A program made the position numbers and the translations under genes. Below, in pieces: positions 1 through 7,928 of a stretch of DNA of 64,000 nucleotides. The notes under the pieces were generated by a model. It made no database searches, was not told the DNA's origin, and saw nothing but the letters and a program-made list of their open reading frames with translations. Every line of letters begins with the position of its first letter. The stretch's first letter is position 1. Source of the DNA: Nocardiopsis ganjiahuensis DSM 45031 (lineage in GTDB: Bacteria; Actinomycetota; Actinomycetes; Streptosporangiales; Streptosporangiaceae); assembly GCF_000341085.1 (NCBI RefSeq), contig NZ_ANBA01000013.1, positions 310,001 through 374,000 of the forward strand, given 5' to 3'.

Positions 1-35
1 AGGACGAATCCGGAAACCTTGGCGATACGGGACAT
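1..35 (-). CDS. N-terminus of an unidentified protein (cut by window edge)
   Basis: On the minus strand an ATG at 35-33 opens a frame reading MSRIAKVSGFV before the window ends. A GAAAGG ribosome-binding site lies about 9 bases upstream of the ATG, which supports a true start. Only 11 residues are visible, so no family can be named. The gene reads away from the rest of the window. Confidence 0.45.
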   Translation of the reverse strand, partial: MSRIAKVSGFV

Positions 36-383
36 GGTGGTTACCTTTCGGAAGTGCAAAACAGGTTGGCTGCGGCCGCCGGAATTAACTTAGCGTAGCC
101 AAGCGCATGCTTGAAGTAGTTTCAGGGAAGATTCCAGAGTTTCCTTGGAGTTTCTTCAGCTTCGAGGTCGACATGACCGTCATGTCGTTGCTTTGAGGGC
201 GTCCGCGTTACACAACCGAAAGCGTGGCTAGGAAAGACTTCTGGCGAATGCATCGGAATCAGTCAATGTCTGACATCACCCGCCGTGGGGACACGAAGGC
301 GTGCACAAATCGGACTCGCAGGGCACAGAAAAGGGCCCGCACGGTCTCACCGTGCGGGCCCTGCTGTCTGCGAGCGGGTTCGG
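36..383. other. Intergenic region, 5' leader of the edge gene plus a terminator
   Basis: This stretch holds the leader of the edge gene (36 to roughly 200) and the terminator of the next gene (332-362). Bases 85-200 are less GC-rich than their surroundings and probably carry the promoter for the edge gene on the minus strand, but no clean -35/-10 pair could be fixed. A small plus-strand frame here is an Arg/Ala-rich shadow of the following minus-strand gene. Confidence 0.5.
332..362 (-). terminator. Rho-independent terminator of the Q/G/Y-rich protein gene
   Basis: A perfect 14-bp inverted repeat (AGGGCCCGCACGGT / ACCGTGCGGGCCCT) encloses a 3-base loop. On the minus strand it is followed by a short T-run (TTTTC). 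It lies about 20 bases past the stop codon of the minus-strand gene at 384-923. Confidence 0.85.
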
Positions 384-923
384 TTACCAGCCCTGCTGCT
401 GACCGTAACCCGGGTACTGCTGCCCGTAGCCGGGCTGCTGGCCGTATCCCGGCTGCTGCTGGCCGTAACCCGGGTACTGCTGCTGGTCGTAACCGGGGTA
501 CGGCTGCTGGTGCTGCTGCTGCCCGTAGCCCTGGCCGTAACCCGCGTACGGGTCCTGCTGCTGAGCGCCCGTGGGGTGCTGCTGGTAGGGCTGCTGCTGC
601 CCGGACTGGTCCTGCTGCGGAGCCTGCTGCTGGGGCTGCTGCTCGGCCTGCTCCGGCGCCTTCTTGGACTCGGTGTCCGGGCGGAAGATGAACAGACGCG
701 CGGCCGCGGACTCGCCGGTCTCGCTCGGGGTGATCAGCTCCAGGCGCCAGCCGGCCTCCTCGATGCCCTCGAGGATGCGGGTCAACCCGGGGCGCAGCTT
801 GCTGGAGGCCTCGTCATAGGCGTTGACCTCGAGCTGGATGATGAACATCCGGCGCTTCTGCTGCGCGGCGACCTTGGCGTGCTCGACGACCGTGCTGTCC
901 CTCACGACCTGTGTGACGCTCAT
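384..923 (-). CDS. Hypothetical protein with Gln/Gly/Tyr/Pro-rich C-terminal repeats
   Basis: This 179-residue protein has a folded-looking N-terminal half (about residues 1-85, with an amphipathic region around FIIQLEVNAYDEASSKLRPG) and a low-complexity tail from about residue 88. The tail is almost only Gln, Pro, Gly and Tyr and contains repeated units of the PGYGQQQ type. The N-terminal part resembles a small actinobacterial family of unknown function; I cannot name it. No signal peptide or membrane segment is visible, so it is probably cytoplasmic. The ATG at 923 has no good ribosome-binding site, but a TACGGT -10-like box ends 5-6 bases upstream, so leaderless translation is possible. 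It is monocistronic with its own terminator. Confidence 0.8.
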   Translation of the reverse strand: MSVTQVVRDSTVVEHAKVAAQQKRRMFIIQLEVNAYDEASSKLRPGLTRILEGIEEAGWRLELITPSETGESAAARLFIFRPDTESKKAPEQAEQQPQQQAPQQDQSGQQQPYQQHPTGAQQQDPYAGYGQGYGQQQHQQPYPGYDQQQYPGYGQQQPGYGQQPGYGQQYPGYGQQQGW

Positions 924-1119
924 GAATAACCGTACCCATCTGCTCTGCGGAGCTGCTTCACCCGTCGGGGTCGTTCCCGGTCGTCCGCGTCCACCGTGAC
1001 GGGATTCCGCCGGGCTCCGGTCCCATCATGCCTTCTATGGGGGCATCTGGCCACAGAGGACCGAAAGCACCACCGAAGACGGGGCGCCGGCTGGACCGGG
1101 GCCCGCGGTCCCGCGGAAG

Positions 1120-1782
1120 CTAACCGGCGACGGCGCGGACGGCCTCGACGACGGGTGTCTCACCGTTCACCAGGTTGAGAGTCCTCTTGGCCGTGCCCGG
1201 TTCGTCCAGAAGGGCGACGATCACGGCGGCCACGTCGTCACGTGTCACCGCGTCGCGCTCCACGGCCTCACCCAGGTCCACCTGGCCGGTTCCGGCCTCG
1301 TCGGTCAGCCGCCCCGGACGCAGGATGGTCCAGTCCAGGTCGAGGTCGTGCTCGCGCAGGTCGTCGTCCGCGGCCTTCTTCGCGGCCACGTAGGCGGCCC
1401 AGACCTCGTCGGTGCCCTCCGGCACCGGCTGGTCCACGTTGATCGCGGAGATCTGGACCAGGCGGCGCACCCCGGCGAGGGCGGCCGCGTTCGCGGTCAG
1501 GGACGCGGCCTTGTGGTCCACGGTGGACTTGCGGTCCGCACCGCTGCCCGGTCCGGCTCCGGCGGCGAACACCACGGCGTCCGCGCCCATGATCTTCTCG
1601 GTCAGTTCGGTGACCGTGGCCTGTTCCAGGTCGACGAGGGCCGGCTCGGCCCCGGCGTCGACGACGTCCTGGGTGTGGTCGGGGTTCCGGATGAGGGCGA
1701 CGGGACGGTCACCGCGGTCGGCCAGAAGCCTGGCCAGCCGCAGCGCGATCTTCCCGTGTCCTCCGGCGATGACGATACGCAT
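1120..1782 (-). CDS. NAD(P)-binding NmrA/SDR-like protein
   Basis: The protein has 220 residues and begins MRIVIAGGHGKIALRLARLL, a Rossmann-fold dinucleotide-binding loop (GGHGKIA). It fits the atypical short-chain dehydrogenase / NmrA group that includes sugar epimerase-like and NAD(P)H-sensing proteins. A YVAAKKAAD segment near residue 130 resembles the YxxxK catalytic pair of SDR enzymes. The substrate is unknown. I chose the ATG at 1782 rather than the upstream in-frame start because the glycine motif then sits at the expected N-terminal position. It lies downstream of korB in the same direction, but a strong hairpin at 1825-1864 separates them. Confidence 0.8.
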   Translation of the reverse strand: MRIVIAGGHGKIALRLARLLADRGDRPVALIRNPDHTQDVVDAGAEPALVDLEQATVTELTEKIMGADAVVFAAGAGPGSGADRKSTVDHKAASLTANAAALAGVRRLVQISAINVDQPVPEGTDEVWAAYVAAKKAADDDLREHDLDLDWTILRPGRLTDEAGTGQVDLGEAVERDAVTRDDVAAVIVALLDEPGTAKRTLNLVNGETPVVEAVRAVAG

Positions 1783-1824
1783 GGGGGAAGCGTATTGCCT
1801 GGGCCCCGGACGCACCGGAAGGAA

Positions 1825-1864
1825 CCCCGGGCGGCGCCGGTGAACTTCACGACGCCGCCCGGGG
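1825..1864 (-). terminator. Hairpin terminator downstream of korAB
   Basis: A perfect 12-bp stem (CCCCGGGCGGCG / CGCCGCCCGGGG) with a 16-base loop lies about 50 bases past the korB stop codon on the minus strand. There is no strong T-run, which is common for actinobacterial terminators. Confidence 0.6.
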
Positions 1865-1914
1865 GAATACGAACCGTGCGACCGGTACGAGCCGGTACGG
1901 CCGGACGGGTGCGG

Positions 1915-2988
1915 CTAGTCGACCGTCCAGGTGTCCCCGCTGGCCAGCAGGGCCGCCAGCTCGCCGTCACCGCGTTCGGCCCGGGCGTCCTCGACCTGCT
2001 CGTTCAGCAGGTCGTCGTAGGTGGGGCGCCGCACGTCCCGGAACACGCCGATCGGCACGTGCTCGAAGGCCGGATAGTCCAGTCGCGACAACGCGAACGC
2101 GTACCCCGGGTCCTCGCGGTGCGCGTCGTGCCGGATCAGCCGGTCCTCGCCGACCGAGTCCACGTCCACGACCTCCAGGCCGCCGAACTCACCCGAGACC
2201 ACACCCCGGTCCGGCCCCAGCCGCAGCGGCTCGCCGTGCTCCATCCGGAGCAGCCGCAGGTCCCGCGCGGCGGGGTCCTTCAGCGGCTCGAAGGCGTCGT
2301 CGTTGAAGATCGGGCAGTTCTGGTAGATCTCCACGAACGAGGCGCCGGGATGGTCCGCCGCGGCCCGTAGGACCGAGGTCAGGTGCTTGCGGTCGGAGTC
2401 CACGGTCCGTGCCACGAAGCTCGCCTCGGCGCCCAGCGCCAGCGACACCGGGTTGAACGGGTGGTCCAGCGAGCCCACCGGCGAGGACTTGGTGATCTTC
2501 CCGGCCTCGGAGGTGGGGGAGTACTGGCCCTTGGTCAGCCCGTAGATCCGGTTGTTGAACAGCAGCACGTTGATGTTGACGTTGCGGCGCAGGGCGTGGA
2601 TGAGGTGGTTGCCGCCGATGGACAGCCCGTCGCCGTCCCCGGTGACGACCCACACCGACAGGTCGGGGCGGCTGGCCGCCAGCCCCGTCGCGATCGCCGG
2701 GGCGCGCCCGTGGATGGAGTGCACCCCGTAGGTGCTCAGGTAGTACGGGAAACGCGACGAGCAGCCGATCCCGGACACCATCACGATGTTCTCGCGCGGC
2801 ACGCCCAGCTGCGGCAGGAACGACTGGAAGGCCGCCAGGATGGCGTAGTCACCGCACCCGGGGCACCAGCGCACCTCCTGGTCGGACTTGAAGTCCTTCA
2901 TCTTGTACTCGGTGTCCGACTTGGGCACCAGCCGCAGACCGGCCAGTTCGCCCTCGTGGCTCAGGTTCCCGTTCAGGTTCTCAGTCAC
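1915..2988 (-). CDS. korB: 2-oxoacid:ferredoxin oxidoreductase, beta subunit
   Basis: This 357-residue subunit carries the thiamine diphosphate site and a [4Fe-4S] cluster of an enzyme that converts a 2-oxoacid, probably 2-oxoglutarate, plus CoA to acyl-CoA, CO2 and reduced ferredoxin. WCPGCG gives Cys42 and Cys45; GIGCSS gives Cys76 and NCPIF gives Cys225, the four positions expected for cluster ligation in this family. The ThDP/Mg motif is GDGDGLSIGGNH at about 117-128. It starts with GTG inside the end of korA (GTGACTGA, 8-base overlap), so the two are translationally coupled and form a heterodimer. Substrate choice of 2-oxoglutarate over pyruvate is inferred from the KorAB-type two-gene layout. 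Confidence 0.93.
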   Translation of the reverse strand: MTENLNGNLSHEGELAGLRLVPKSDTEYKMKDFKSDQEVRWCPGCGDYAILAAFQSFLPQLGVPRENIVMVSGIGCSSRFPYYLSTYGVHSIHGRAPAIATGLAASRPDLSVWVVTGDGDGLSIGGNHLIHALRRNVNINVLLFNNRIYGLTKGQYSPTSEAGKITKSSPVGSLDHPFNPVSLALGAEASFVARTVDSDRKHLTSVLRAAADHPGASFVEIYQNCPIFNDDAFEPLKDPAARDLRLLRMEHGEPLRLGPDRGVVSGEFGGLEVVDVDSVGEDRLIRHDAHREDPGYAFALSRLDYPAFEHVPIGVFRDVRRPTYDDLLNEQVEDARAERGDGELAALLASGDTWTVD

Positions 2989-4831
2989 GGTCGACGACCT
3001 CCTGCAGCACGTCCGCGAGCTCCTCGGCCTTGAAGGGCAGTCCGCGGACCTTGTTGTAACCGATGACGTCCACCAGGAACCGGCCGCGCAGCAGCAGCGA
3101 CAGCTGGCCCAGGTTGATCTCCGGGACCACGACCCGGTCGTAGCTCCTCAGCACCTCGCCGAGGTTGGCGGGGAAGGGGTTGAGGTGGCGCAGGTGCGCC
3201 TGGGCCACCCGGCCGCCCGCGCGCCGCACCCGGCGCACCCCGGCGGTGATGGATCCGTAGGTGCCGCCCCAGCCCAGCACGAGCACCTTCGCGTCGCCGG
3301 TGGGGTCGGACACCTCCAGCTCCGGGATGTCGCGGGCGATCGCGTCCACCTTGGCCTGGCGGGTGCGGACCATCAGGTCGTGGTTGTCCGGCGTGTACGA
3401 GATGTCACCGGTCTCGGAGTGCTTCTCGATCCCGCCGATGCGGTGCTCCAGCCCCGCCGTGCCCGGTACGGCCCACGGACGGGCGAGCGTCTCCTCGTCC
3501 CGCAGGTAGGGGAGGAACTCGCCGCCGGCCCCGTTGGGCTCGGTGGCGAAGCCCGGTTCGATCACGGGCAGCTCCGACACCTGCGGAAGGCGCCAGGGCT
3601 CCGAACCGTTGGCGAGGTAGCCGTCGGAGAGCACCACCACCGGGGTCCGGTACTTCACCGCCAGCCGGGTCGCCTCCAGCGCCGCGTCGAAGCAGTCGGC
3701 GGGGGAGGACGGGGCCACCACGGGCAGCGGTGACTCGCCGTTGCGCCCGAACAGCGCCATCAGCAGGTCCGTCTGCTCGGTCTTGGTGGGCATGCCGGTA
3801 CTGGGACCGGCCCGCTGGACGTCGATGATGACCAGCGGGAGCTCCGTCATCACCGCCAGACCCACGGCCTCCTGTTTGAGGACCATGCCCGGCCCCGAGG
3901 TGGTCGTCACCCCGAGCGATCCGCCGAACGCCGCGCCGAGGGCCGCGCCGACCCCCGCGATCTCGTCCTCGGCCTGGAAGGTGCGCACGCCGAACCGCTT
4001 GTGCCGGGATAGCTCGTGCAGGATGTCCGAGGCCGGGGTGATCGGGTACGACCCCAGGAACAGGGGCAGCCCCGACTGCTGGGACCCGGCGATCAGCCCG
4101 TAGGCGGTGGCCAGGTTCCCGGTGATGTTCCGGTAGGTGCCGGCGGGCAGCCTCGCGGGTTTGATCTCGTAGGAGACCGCGAAGTCCTCCGTGGTCTCCC
4201 CGAAGTTCCACCCGGCCTGGAAGGCCGTGAGGTTGGCGGCGAGGATGTCCGGCTTGCTCGCGAACTTCGACTTCAGGAACGAGGTCGTCCCCTCCGTCGG
4301 CCGGTTGTACATCCACGACAGCAGGCCCAGGGCGAACATGTTCTTCGCGCGCTGGGCGTCCTTCTTGGAGATGTCGGAGTCGGCCAGGGCCGCCACGGTC
4401 ATCGAGGTGAGGCCCACCGCGCTCACCTTGAACGCGTCCAGCGTCCCGTCGGTGAGCGGGTCGACCGCGTAGCCGACCTTGGCCAGGCTGCGCTTGGTGA
4501 ACTCGTCGGTGTTGACGATGATCGTGGCACCCCGCGGCAGGTCGCCGAGGTTGGCCTTGAGCGCGGCGGGGTTCATCGCGACCAGCACGTCCGGGGCGTC
4601 GCCCGGCGTCATGATGTCGTGGTCGGCGAAGTGCAACTGGAAGCTGGAGACCCCAGGAAGGGTTCCGGCGGGGGCCCGGATCTCCGCGGGGAAGTTCGGC
4701 AGCGTCGAGAGGTCGTTGCCGAACGACGCGGTCTCCTGGGTGAAACGGTCACCGGTCAACTGCATCCCGTCGCCGGAGTCCCCGGCGAACCGGATGATGA
4801 CCCGGTCGAGTTGTTCGATCTGTTTGGCCAC
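2981..4831 (-). CDS. korA: 2-oxoacid:ferredoxin oxidoreductase, fused gamma-alpha subunit
   Basis: The 616-residue subunit has an N-terminal gamma domain (IIRFAGDSGDG near residues 12-22) followed by the pyrimidine-binding alpha domain (GSYPITPASDILHELS, then TTTSGPGMVLKQEAVGLA). This gamma-alpha fusion is typical of actinobacterial KorA. I chose the GTG at 4831 because AAGGAGG lies 12 bases upstream and the open frame further upstream is Arg/Pro-rich non-homologous sequence. It is the first gene of the korA-korB operon and overlaps korB by 8 bases. It works in the oxidative TCA branch or in ferredoxin reduction. Confidence 0.93.
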   Translation of the reverse strand: MAKQIEQLDRVIIRFAGDSGDGMQLTGDRFTQETASFGNDLSTLPNFPAEIRAPAGTLPGVSSFQLHFADHDIMTPGDAPDVLVAMNPAALKANLGDLPRGATIIVNTDEFTKRSLAKVGYAVDPLTDGTLDAFKVSAVGLTSMTVAALADSDISKKDAQRAKNMFALGLLSWMYNRPTEGTTSFLKSKFASKPDILAANLTAFQAGWNFGETTEDFAVSYEIKPARLPAGTYRNITGNLATAYGLIAGSQQSGLPLFLGSYPITPASDILHELSRHKRFGVRTFQAEDEIAGVGAALGAAFGGSLGVTTTSGPGMVLKQEAVGLAVMTELPLVIIDVQRAGPSTGMPTKTEQTDLLMALFGRNGESPLPVVAPSSPADCFDAALEATRLAVKYRTPVVVLSDGYLANGSEPWRLPQVSELPVIEPGFATEPNGAGGEFLPYLRDEETLARPWAVPGTAGLEHRIGGIEKHSETGDISYTPDNHDLMVRTRQAKVDAIARDIPELEVSDPTGDAKVLVLGWGGTYGSITAGVRRVRRAGGRVAQAHLRHLNPFPANLGEVLRSYDRVVVPEINLGQLSLLLRGRFLVDVIGYNKVRGLPFKAEELADVLQEVVDRD

Positions 4832-5119
4832 TGAGATCGACGACCTCCTTGGTGAGCCGCCGGTCGCGACGGGCGGCGGCGCTCGGGTGTCTACCCCCGG
4901 CCGGACCGCACCGTCGCGGGCCGGGTGTCTGGATCGGGGGCAATGAGGACGGAGTGGCCCCCGCACGCCCTGGGTGCGCCAACCCAGCGCGGCGTTCGAC
5001 GGTGCACGACCGCGACCGGGCCGCCTGCGGTTGCCAACCTCGGACGGCACGGCCCTCCGCTCACGTCGGTGGGGACGCTCACCTCGGTGAGGAGCCGTCC
5101 CGCCTCTTCAGCGCTCGGA

Positions 5120-5147
5120 GTGACAAGGGCCACGTTCGCACTATAGG
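5120..5147 (+). promoter_or_regulatory. Candidate promoter for the M48 peptidase gene
   Basis: GTGACA (5120-5125) and TATAGG (5142-5147) are separated by 16 bases, a plausible sigma-70-type promoter. It would give a ~170-base leader containing the inverted repeat at 5220-5240. The match is by eye only. Confidence 0.35.
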
Positions 5148-5219
5148 TCGTCGGTGCCGTTCGGGGGCGGGCCGGGTGGCCATTGTCACAGCACCCCCGC
5201 GTCCGGCCTGGAAGGGGGA

Positions 5220-5240
5220 TGTGACCGACAGCTGGTCACA
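5220..5240. promoter_or_regulatory. Inverted repeat, candidate operator
   Basis: TGTGACC and GGTCACA form perfect 7-bp arms around a 7-base spacer, giving a 21-base dyad upstream of the peptidase gene. The arms look like CRP half-sites, but the spacing is too long for the classical TGTGA-N6-TCACA site. It may bind a different dimeric regulator. Confidence 0.4.
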
Positions 5241-5325
5241 TGGGGAACGCAAGACGCCGACCCGCACGTTTGTCACCATGTACGCATCCAAAGCCGGGCA
5301 GCGGCGAACAGCGGAAGGAGAGCGC

Positions 5326-6186
5326 GTGCACGTCAACGCGATCCGCGCGGTCGGACTGTTCGTCGGGGCCTCGGTGCTCGCCGTCGTGGTCGGCTGGCTG
5401 TGCGGCTCGGCGAAGGGCGTACAGGTCTCGGTCGTGCTGGTGGCCTGTGCGGGGATCCTGGTCTACCTCTTCGGGAACTCCCTGGCCCTGCGGGCGATGC
5501 GGGCCCGGCCGGTGAGCGAGATCGAACGCCCAGAGCTCTACCGGATGGTCCGGGAACTGGCCACGGCGGCCCGGCAGCCGATGCCGAAGCTCTACCTGTC
5601 GCCGGTGCGCTCGCCCAACGCCTTCGCCACCGGGAGCAGCCCGCGCCACGCCTCCCTCTGCTGCACCACGGGTCTCCTGCGCACCCTCAACGAACGCGAA
5701 CTGCGCGGTGTCCTGGCCCATGAGCTGGCGCACATCCGTTCGCACGACACCCTGATCAGCTCGGTGGCGGCGACGCTCACCACGCTCATCACGGCCCTGA
5801 CCGCGGTCTCCTTCCTGCTCCCGCTGGGCGACTCGGAGGAGACGGACCTGCCCAACCTGCTGGGCGGCCTGATGATGGCCGTGCTCGCCCCGCTGGCGGC
5901 GGTGGTCGTCTACTTCGGTGTGGGCCGGGCGCGGGAGTTCCGGGCCGACGAGAGGGCGGCCGCGCTCACCGGGGACCCGCTGGGACTGGCCGACGCGCTG
6001 CGCAAGCTGGAGTCCGGGAACCGGGCCTACCCGCTGCCCAAGGAGCGGATCCTGCTGGCCACCTCGCACCTGATGACCACGAACCCCTACCCGGGCGCGG
6101 TGGGCCGCCTGTTCTCCGCGCACCCGCCGGTCCAGGAGCGGATCCGCCGGCTGCGCGAGCTGCGCCGCAAGTGGGACCTGGGCTGA
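5326..6186 (+). CDS. htpX: HtpX-like M48 family membrane metallopeptidase
   Basis: This 286-residue integral membrane protease has two N-terminal hydrophobic segments (about 5-27 and 33-55), the zinc motif HELAH at 132-136, and the third-ligand region REFRADERAA after two more hydrophobic segments. HtpX proteases degrade misfolded membrane proteins, with the active site facing the cytoplasm. I chose the GTG at 5326 because GGAAGGAG lies just upstream; the longer open frame has unrelated composition. It is monocistronic and convergent with yajQ. The family is clear, but other M48B proteins look alike, so the exact HtpX name is slightly less certain. Confidence 0.9.
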   Translation: MHVNAIRAVGLFVGASVLAVVVGWLCGSAKGVQVSVVLVACAGILVYLFGNSLALRAMRARPVSEIERPELYRMVRELATAARQPMPKLYLSPVRSPNAFATGSSPRHASLCCTTGLLRTLNERELRGVLAHELAHIRSHDTLISSVAATLTTLITALTAVSFLLPLGDSEETDLPNLLGGLMMAVLAPLAAVVVYFGVGRAREFRADERAAALTGDPLGLADALRKLESGNRAYPLPKERILLATSHLMTTNPYPGAVGRLFSAHPPVQERIRRLRELRRKWDLG

Positions 6187-6199
6187 CCCCGGGCACACG

Positions 6200-6232
6200 A
6201 CGGCCGCCGACCCCGCGGGGGAGGGCGGCCGT
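6200..6232 (+). terminator. Hairpin terminator after htpX
   Basis: A 9-bp perfect stem (ACGGCCGCC / GGCGGCCGT) with a 15-base loop lies 14 bases after the htpX stop codon. It may act in both directions between these convergent genes. Confidence 0.6.
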
Positions 6233-6240
6233 TCGGCGTC

Positions 6241-6429
6241 TAGGGCCTGTTTTTCTGGATGCTTTCGCTCGTGTCGGCGGAGCCGACATCGATGCGAGCG
6301 GCCGTCCAGGCAATCTCTCGCAAGACGATGAGCGAAGGTCAGCCCGGGTCTGGCTGTCCGAGCTTCATCGGCGCAGCGAGAGGCAGCCTGGTGGTCGCGA
6401 GCGCGGAATGATCCAAAAAACAGGGCCTA
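6241..6429. mobile_element. MITE-like palindromic element inserted at the yajQ stop codon
   Basis: The element is about 189 bases with near-identical ~20-base terminal inverted repeats: left TAGGGCCTGTTTTTCTGGAT, right (reverse complement) TAGGCCCTGTTTTTTGGAT. Both ends are bounded by TA, consistent with a TA target duplication as made by some IS5-family and mariner-type transposases. The interior (about 6290-6345 against 6360-6405) is itself a long imperfect inverted repeat, so the whole element can fold into one hairpin. It has no coding capacity. The right-hand TA is part of the yajQ stop codon TAG, so the insertion left the protein intact. Confidence 0.75.
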
Positions 6430-6924
6430 GCGGTAGTTCACGAACTGCAGCGCCAGGTCGTAGTCCTGCTCCTTGATGAGGTTCATGACGCCCTGGAGGT
6501 CGTCCTTCTTCTTGGAGCTGACCCGCAGCTCGTCGCCCTGGATCTGCGCCTTGACCCCCTTGGGACCCTCGTCCCGGATGAGCTTGGAGATCTTCTTGGC
6601 GTCCTCGGAGGTGATGCCCTCCTTGAGGCTGATCGGCAGGCGGTACTCCTTGCCGGAGATCTTCGCCTCCTCCGCCGCGTCGAGGATCTTCAGGGAGAGC
6701 TTGCGCTTGACGAGCTTCTCCTTGAACACCTCCAGAGCGGCGGCGGCGCGCTCCTCGGAGCCGCTCTTGATCTCGATGCCGTCCTCGCCCTGCCAGGCGA
6801 TGGTGGTCCCGGTGCCCTTGAAGTCGAACCGCTGGGACAGCTCCTTGCCCGTCTGGTTCAGCGCGTTGTCGACCTCCTGCCGGTCGAGCTTGGACACCAC
6901 GTCGAAACTGGATTCGGCGGCCAC
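6427..6924 (-). CDS. yajQ: YajQ-family nucleotide-binding protein
   Basis: This 165-residue protein matches the YajQ family over its full usual length: [18 protein letters not shown] at the N-terminus, SQRFDFKGT near residue 30, and a C-terminal [12 protein letters not shown]. Members bind nucleotides, including cyclic di-GMP in some bacteria, and have a two-domain ferredoxin-like fold. Whether the actinobacterial protein senses c-di-GMP is unknown. It starts with GTG and is cytoplasmic. The stop codon coincides with the end of a MITE-like element, so any native 3' terminator has been displaced about 190 bases away. Confidence 0.93.
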   Translation of the reverse strand: MAAESSFDVVSKLDRQEVDNALNQTGKELSQRFDFKGTGTTIAWQGEDGIEIKSGSEERAAAALEVFKEKLVKRKLSLKILDAAEEAKISGKEYRLPISLKEGITSEDAKKISKLIRDEGPKGVKAQIQGDELRVSSKKKDDLQGVMNLIKEQDYDLALQFVNYR

Positions 6925-7147
6925 GTACTCTCACACCCCGCTACATCTCATGGATCACGTGCGCCCGAGGGCGCCCGTGTGCGTCTCGTCCGGCCCGGTC
7001 CGGGCCGGGTTGAGAGCTTAGCCGCGGCGCGCCCGCCTCCGCTGGCTGAGCCCGCCGGGGGCGCGCCCGGGGAACCGATTTCAGGTTCAGGGCCAACATC
7101 CGCTATTGTCGTTCATGCGCAGCGACGCACAGCGTCGCCGCAGCCCA

Positions 7148-7229
7148 GGCAGGTTGCCCGAGCGGCCAATGGGAGCGGACTGTAAATCCGTCGGCTTAGC
7201 CTTCGAAGGTTCGAATCCTTCACCTGCCA
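7148..7229 (+). tRNA. tRNA-Tyr (GTA)
   Basis: The acceptor stem GGCAGGT pairs with ACCTGCC, the anticodon loop reads CTGTAAA with anticodon GTA, and a long variable arm follows, as expected for bacterial tRNA-Tyr. The T-arm reads GAAGG TTCGAAT CCTTC. The CCA end is not fully encoded. A TATTGT -10-like box lies at 7104-7109. Confidence 0.93.
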
Positions 7230-7241
7230 CATCAGGGGAAC

Positions 7242-7275
7242 GAAGCCCCCGGCACCACACGGTGCCGGGGGCTTC
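7242..7275 (+). terminator. Terminator of tRNA-Tyr
   Basis: A perfect 15-bp stem (GAAGCCCCCGGCACC / GGTGCCGGGGGCTTC) with a 4-base loop follows the tRNA by 12 bases. Confidence 0.85.
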
Positions 7276-7626
7276 GTCGTGTCCGGGGGCATCCGCCCCG
7301 ATCATCACCCTTCGTAGTGGCAGTTGCGGAGGGTGAGGGGATTCGGGTGGTTGCGAGATGATCACGCTCCGAACACGTTGATGTCACTCCGGGTGATCTT
7401 CGAGGAGCGTCGGGGCGGCCGGTCGTGCTGAAAAATCATCGCATTGTCCTATTTGATTTGTGGGGCGAAAGGAATGCCTCCGGCAATCTGGACAAATTGT
7501 GCCCCGAGTTTCGGCGTTGACAAAAACTGAGGGCCGGATGATGATTGCACCAGTCCACCGCGACACAGGTGCAAAAGCGCCTGCGTCTTTTTCTGTCAAT
7601 GCCTCGATTGATTTCCCGGGGGAAAC
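7276..7626 (+). promoter_or_regulatory. AT-richer promoter/leader region of the small secreted protein array
   Basis: No gene is seen. From about 7425 the sequence is clearly less GC-rich than its neighbours. TTGACA at 7517-7522 with ATGATT 18 bases later (7541-7546) is a possible promoter. Downstream are an inverted repeat TTGCACC / GGTGCAA (7545-7551 and 7568-7574) and a small hairpin AGGTGC-AAAA-GCGCCT, which could be an operator or a leader structure. The assignment is tentative. Confidence 0.4.
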
Positions 7627-7872
7627 ATGATCAAGAAGCTGACCGCTGCTGGCCTGGTCGCTGGTGCCGCGATGGGCGCGCTCCTCATGGGGGCTCCCGC
7701 TCACGCCTCGCACGGCGGTGACCAGCAGTTCAACCAGAACCTCCAGCTCGTCCCGGTGCAGTCCTGCAACCTGACGGGCAGCGTTGGCCTGGTTGCCGTC
7801 ACCGTGCCGATCCTGTCGCCGCAGACCACGGGCGACTGCGTGAACGGCCCCGTCGGCACCAACATCAGCTAG
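7627..7872 (+). CDS. Small secreted two-cysteine protein 1 (chaplin-like)
   Basis: The 81-residue precursor has a signal peptide ending in an AHA motif near residue 27, leaving a ~54-residue mature protein that starts SHGGDQQFNQNLQ. The mature part has two cysteines (VQSCNLTG and TGDCVNGP) and alternating hydrophobic stretches such as VPVQ and VTVPIL. The size, secretion signal, Asn/Gln content and two-Cys layout recall chaplins, which coat aerial hyphae as amyloid fibrils. However, the Cys spacing is longer than the chaplin domain, and no sortase motif is present. Function is inferred only. It is the first of four tandem paralogues, and GGGGGAAA upstream of the ATG is the likely ribosome-binding site. 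Confidence 0.85.
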   Translation: MIKKLTAAGLVAGAAMGALLMGAPAHASHGGDQQFNQNLQLVPVQSCNLTGSVGLVAVTVPILSPQTTGDCVNGPVGTNIS

Positions 7873-7928
7873 TTCCGGCAATTAGCTCTACCGAGACGAT
7901 ATCTCAAACTTTTTCGAAGGGTAATTCA

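Larger units (their letters stand above)
4832..5325. other. Divergent intergenic region between korA and the M48 peptidase
   Basis: This ~490-base spacer separates korA (minus) from the peptidase (plus). It contains a candidate plus-strand promoter at 5120-5147 and a 21-base inverted repeat at 5220-5240. No credible gene was seen: open frames here are Arg/Pro-rich and lack ribosome-binding sites. The korA promoter must also lie here but could not be placed. Confidence 0.5.

Noticed and set aside
384..660. CTG/GCTGCTG-type nucleotide repeat
   Set aside because: It is explained by Gln-rich codons of the minus-strand protein; no separate repeat element is needed.
5220..5240. Classical CRP site (TGTGA-N6-TCACA)
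   Set aside because: The spacer between half-sites is too long for CRP; only a generic dyad is reported.
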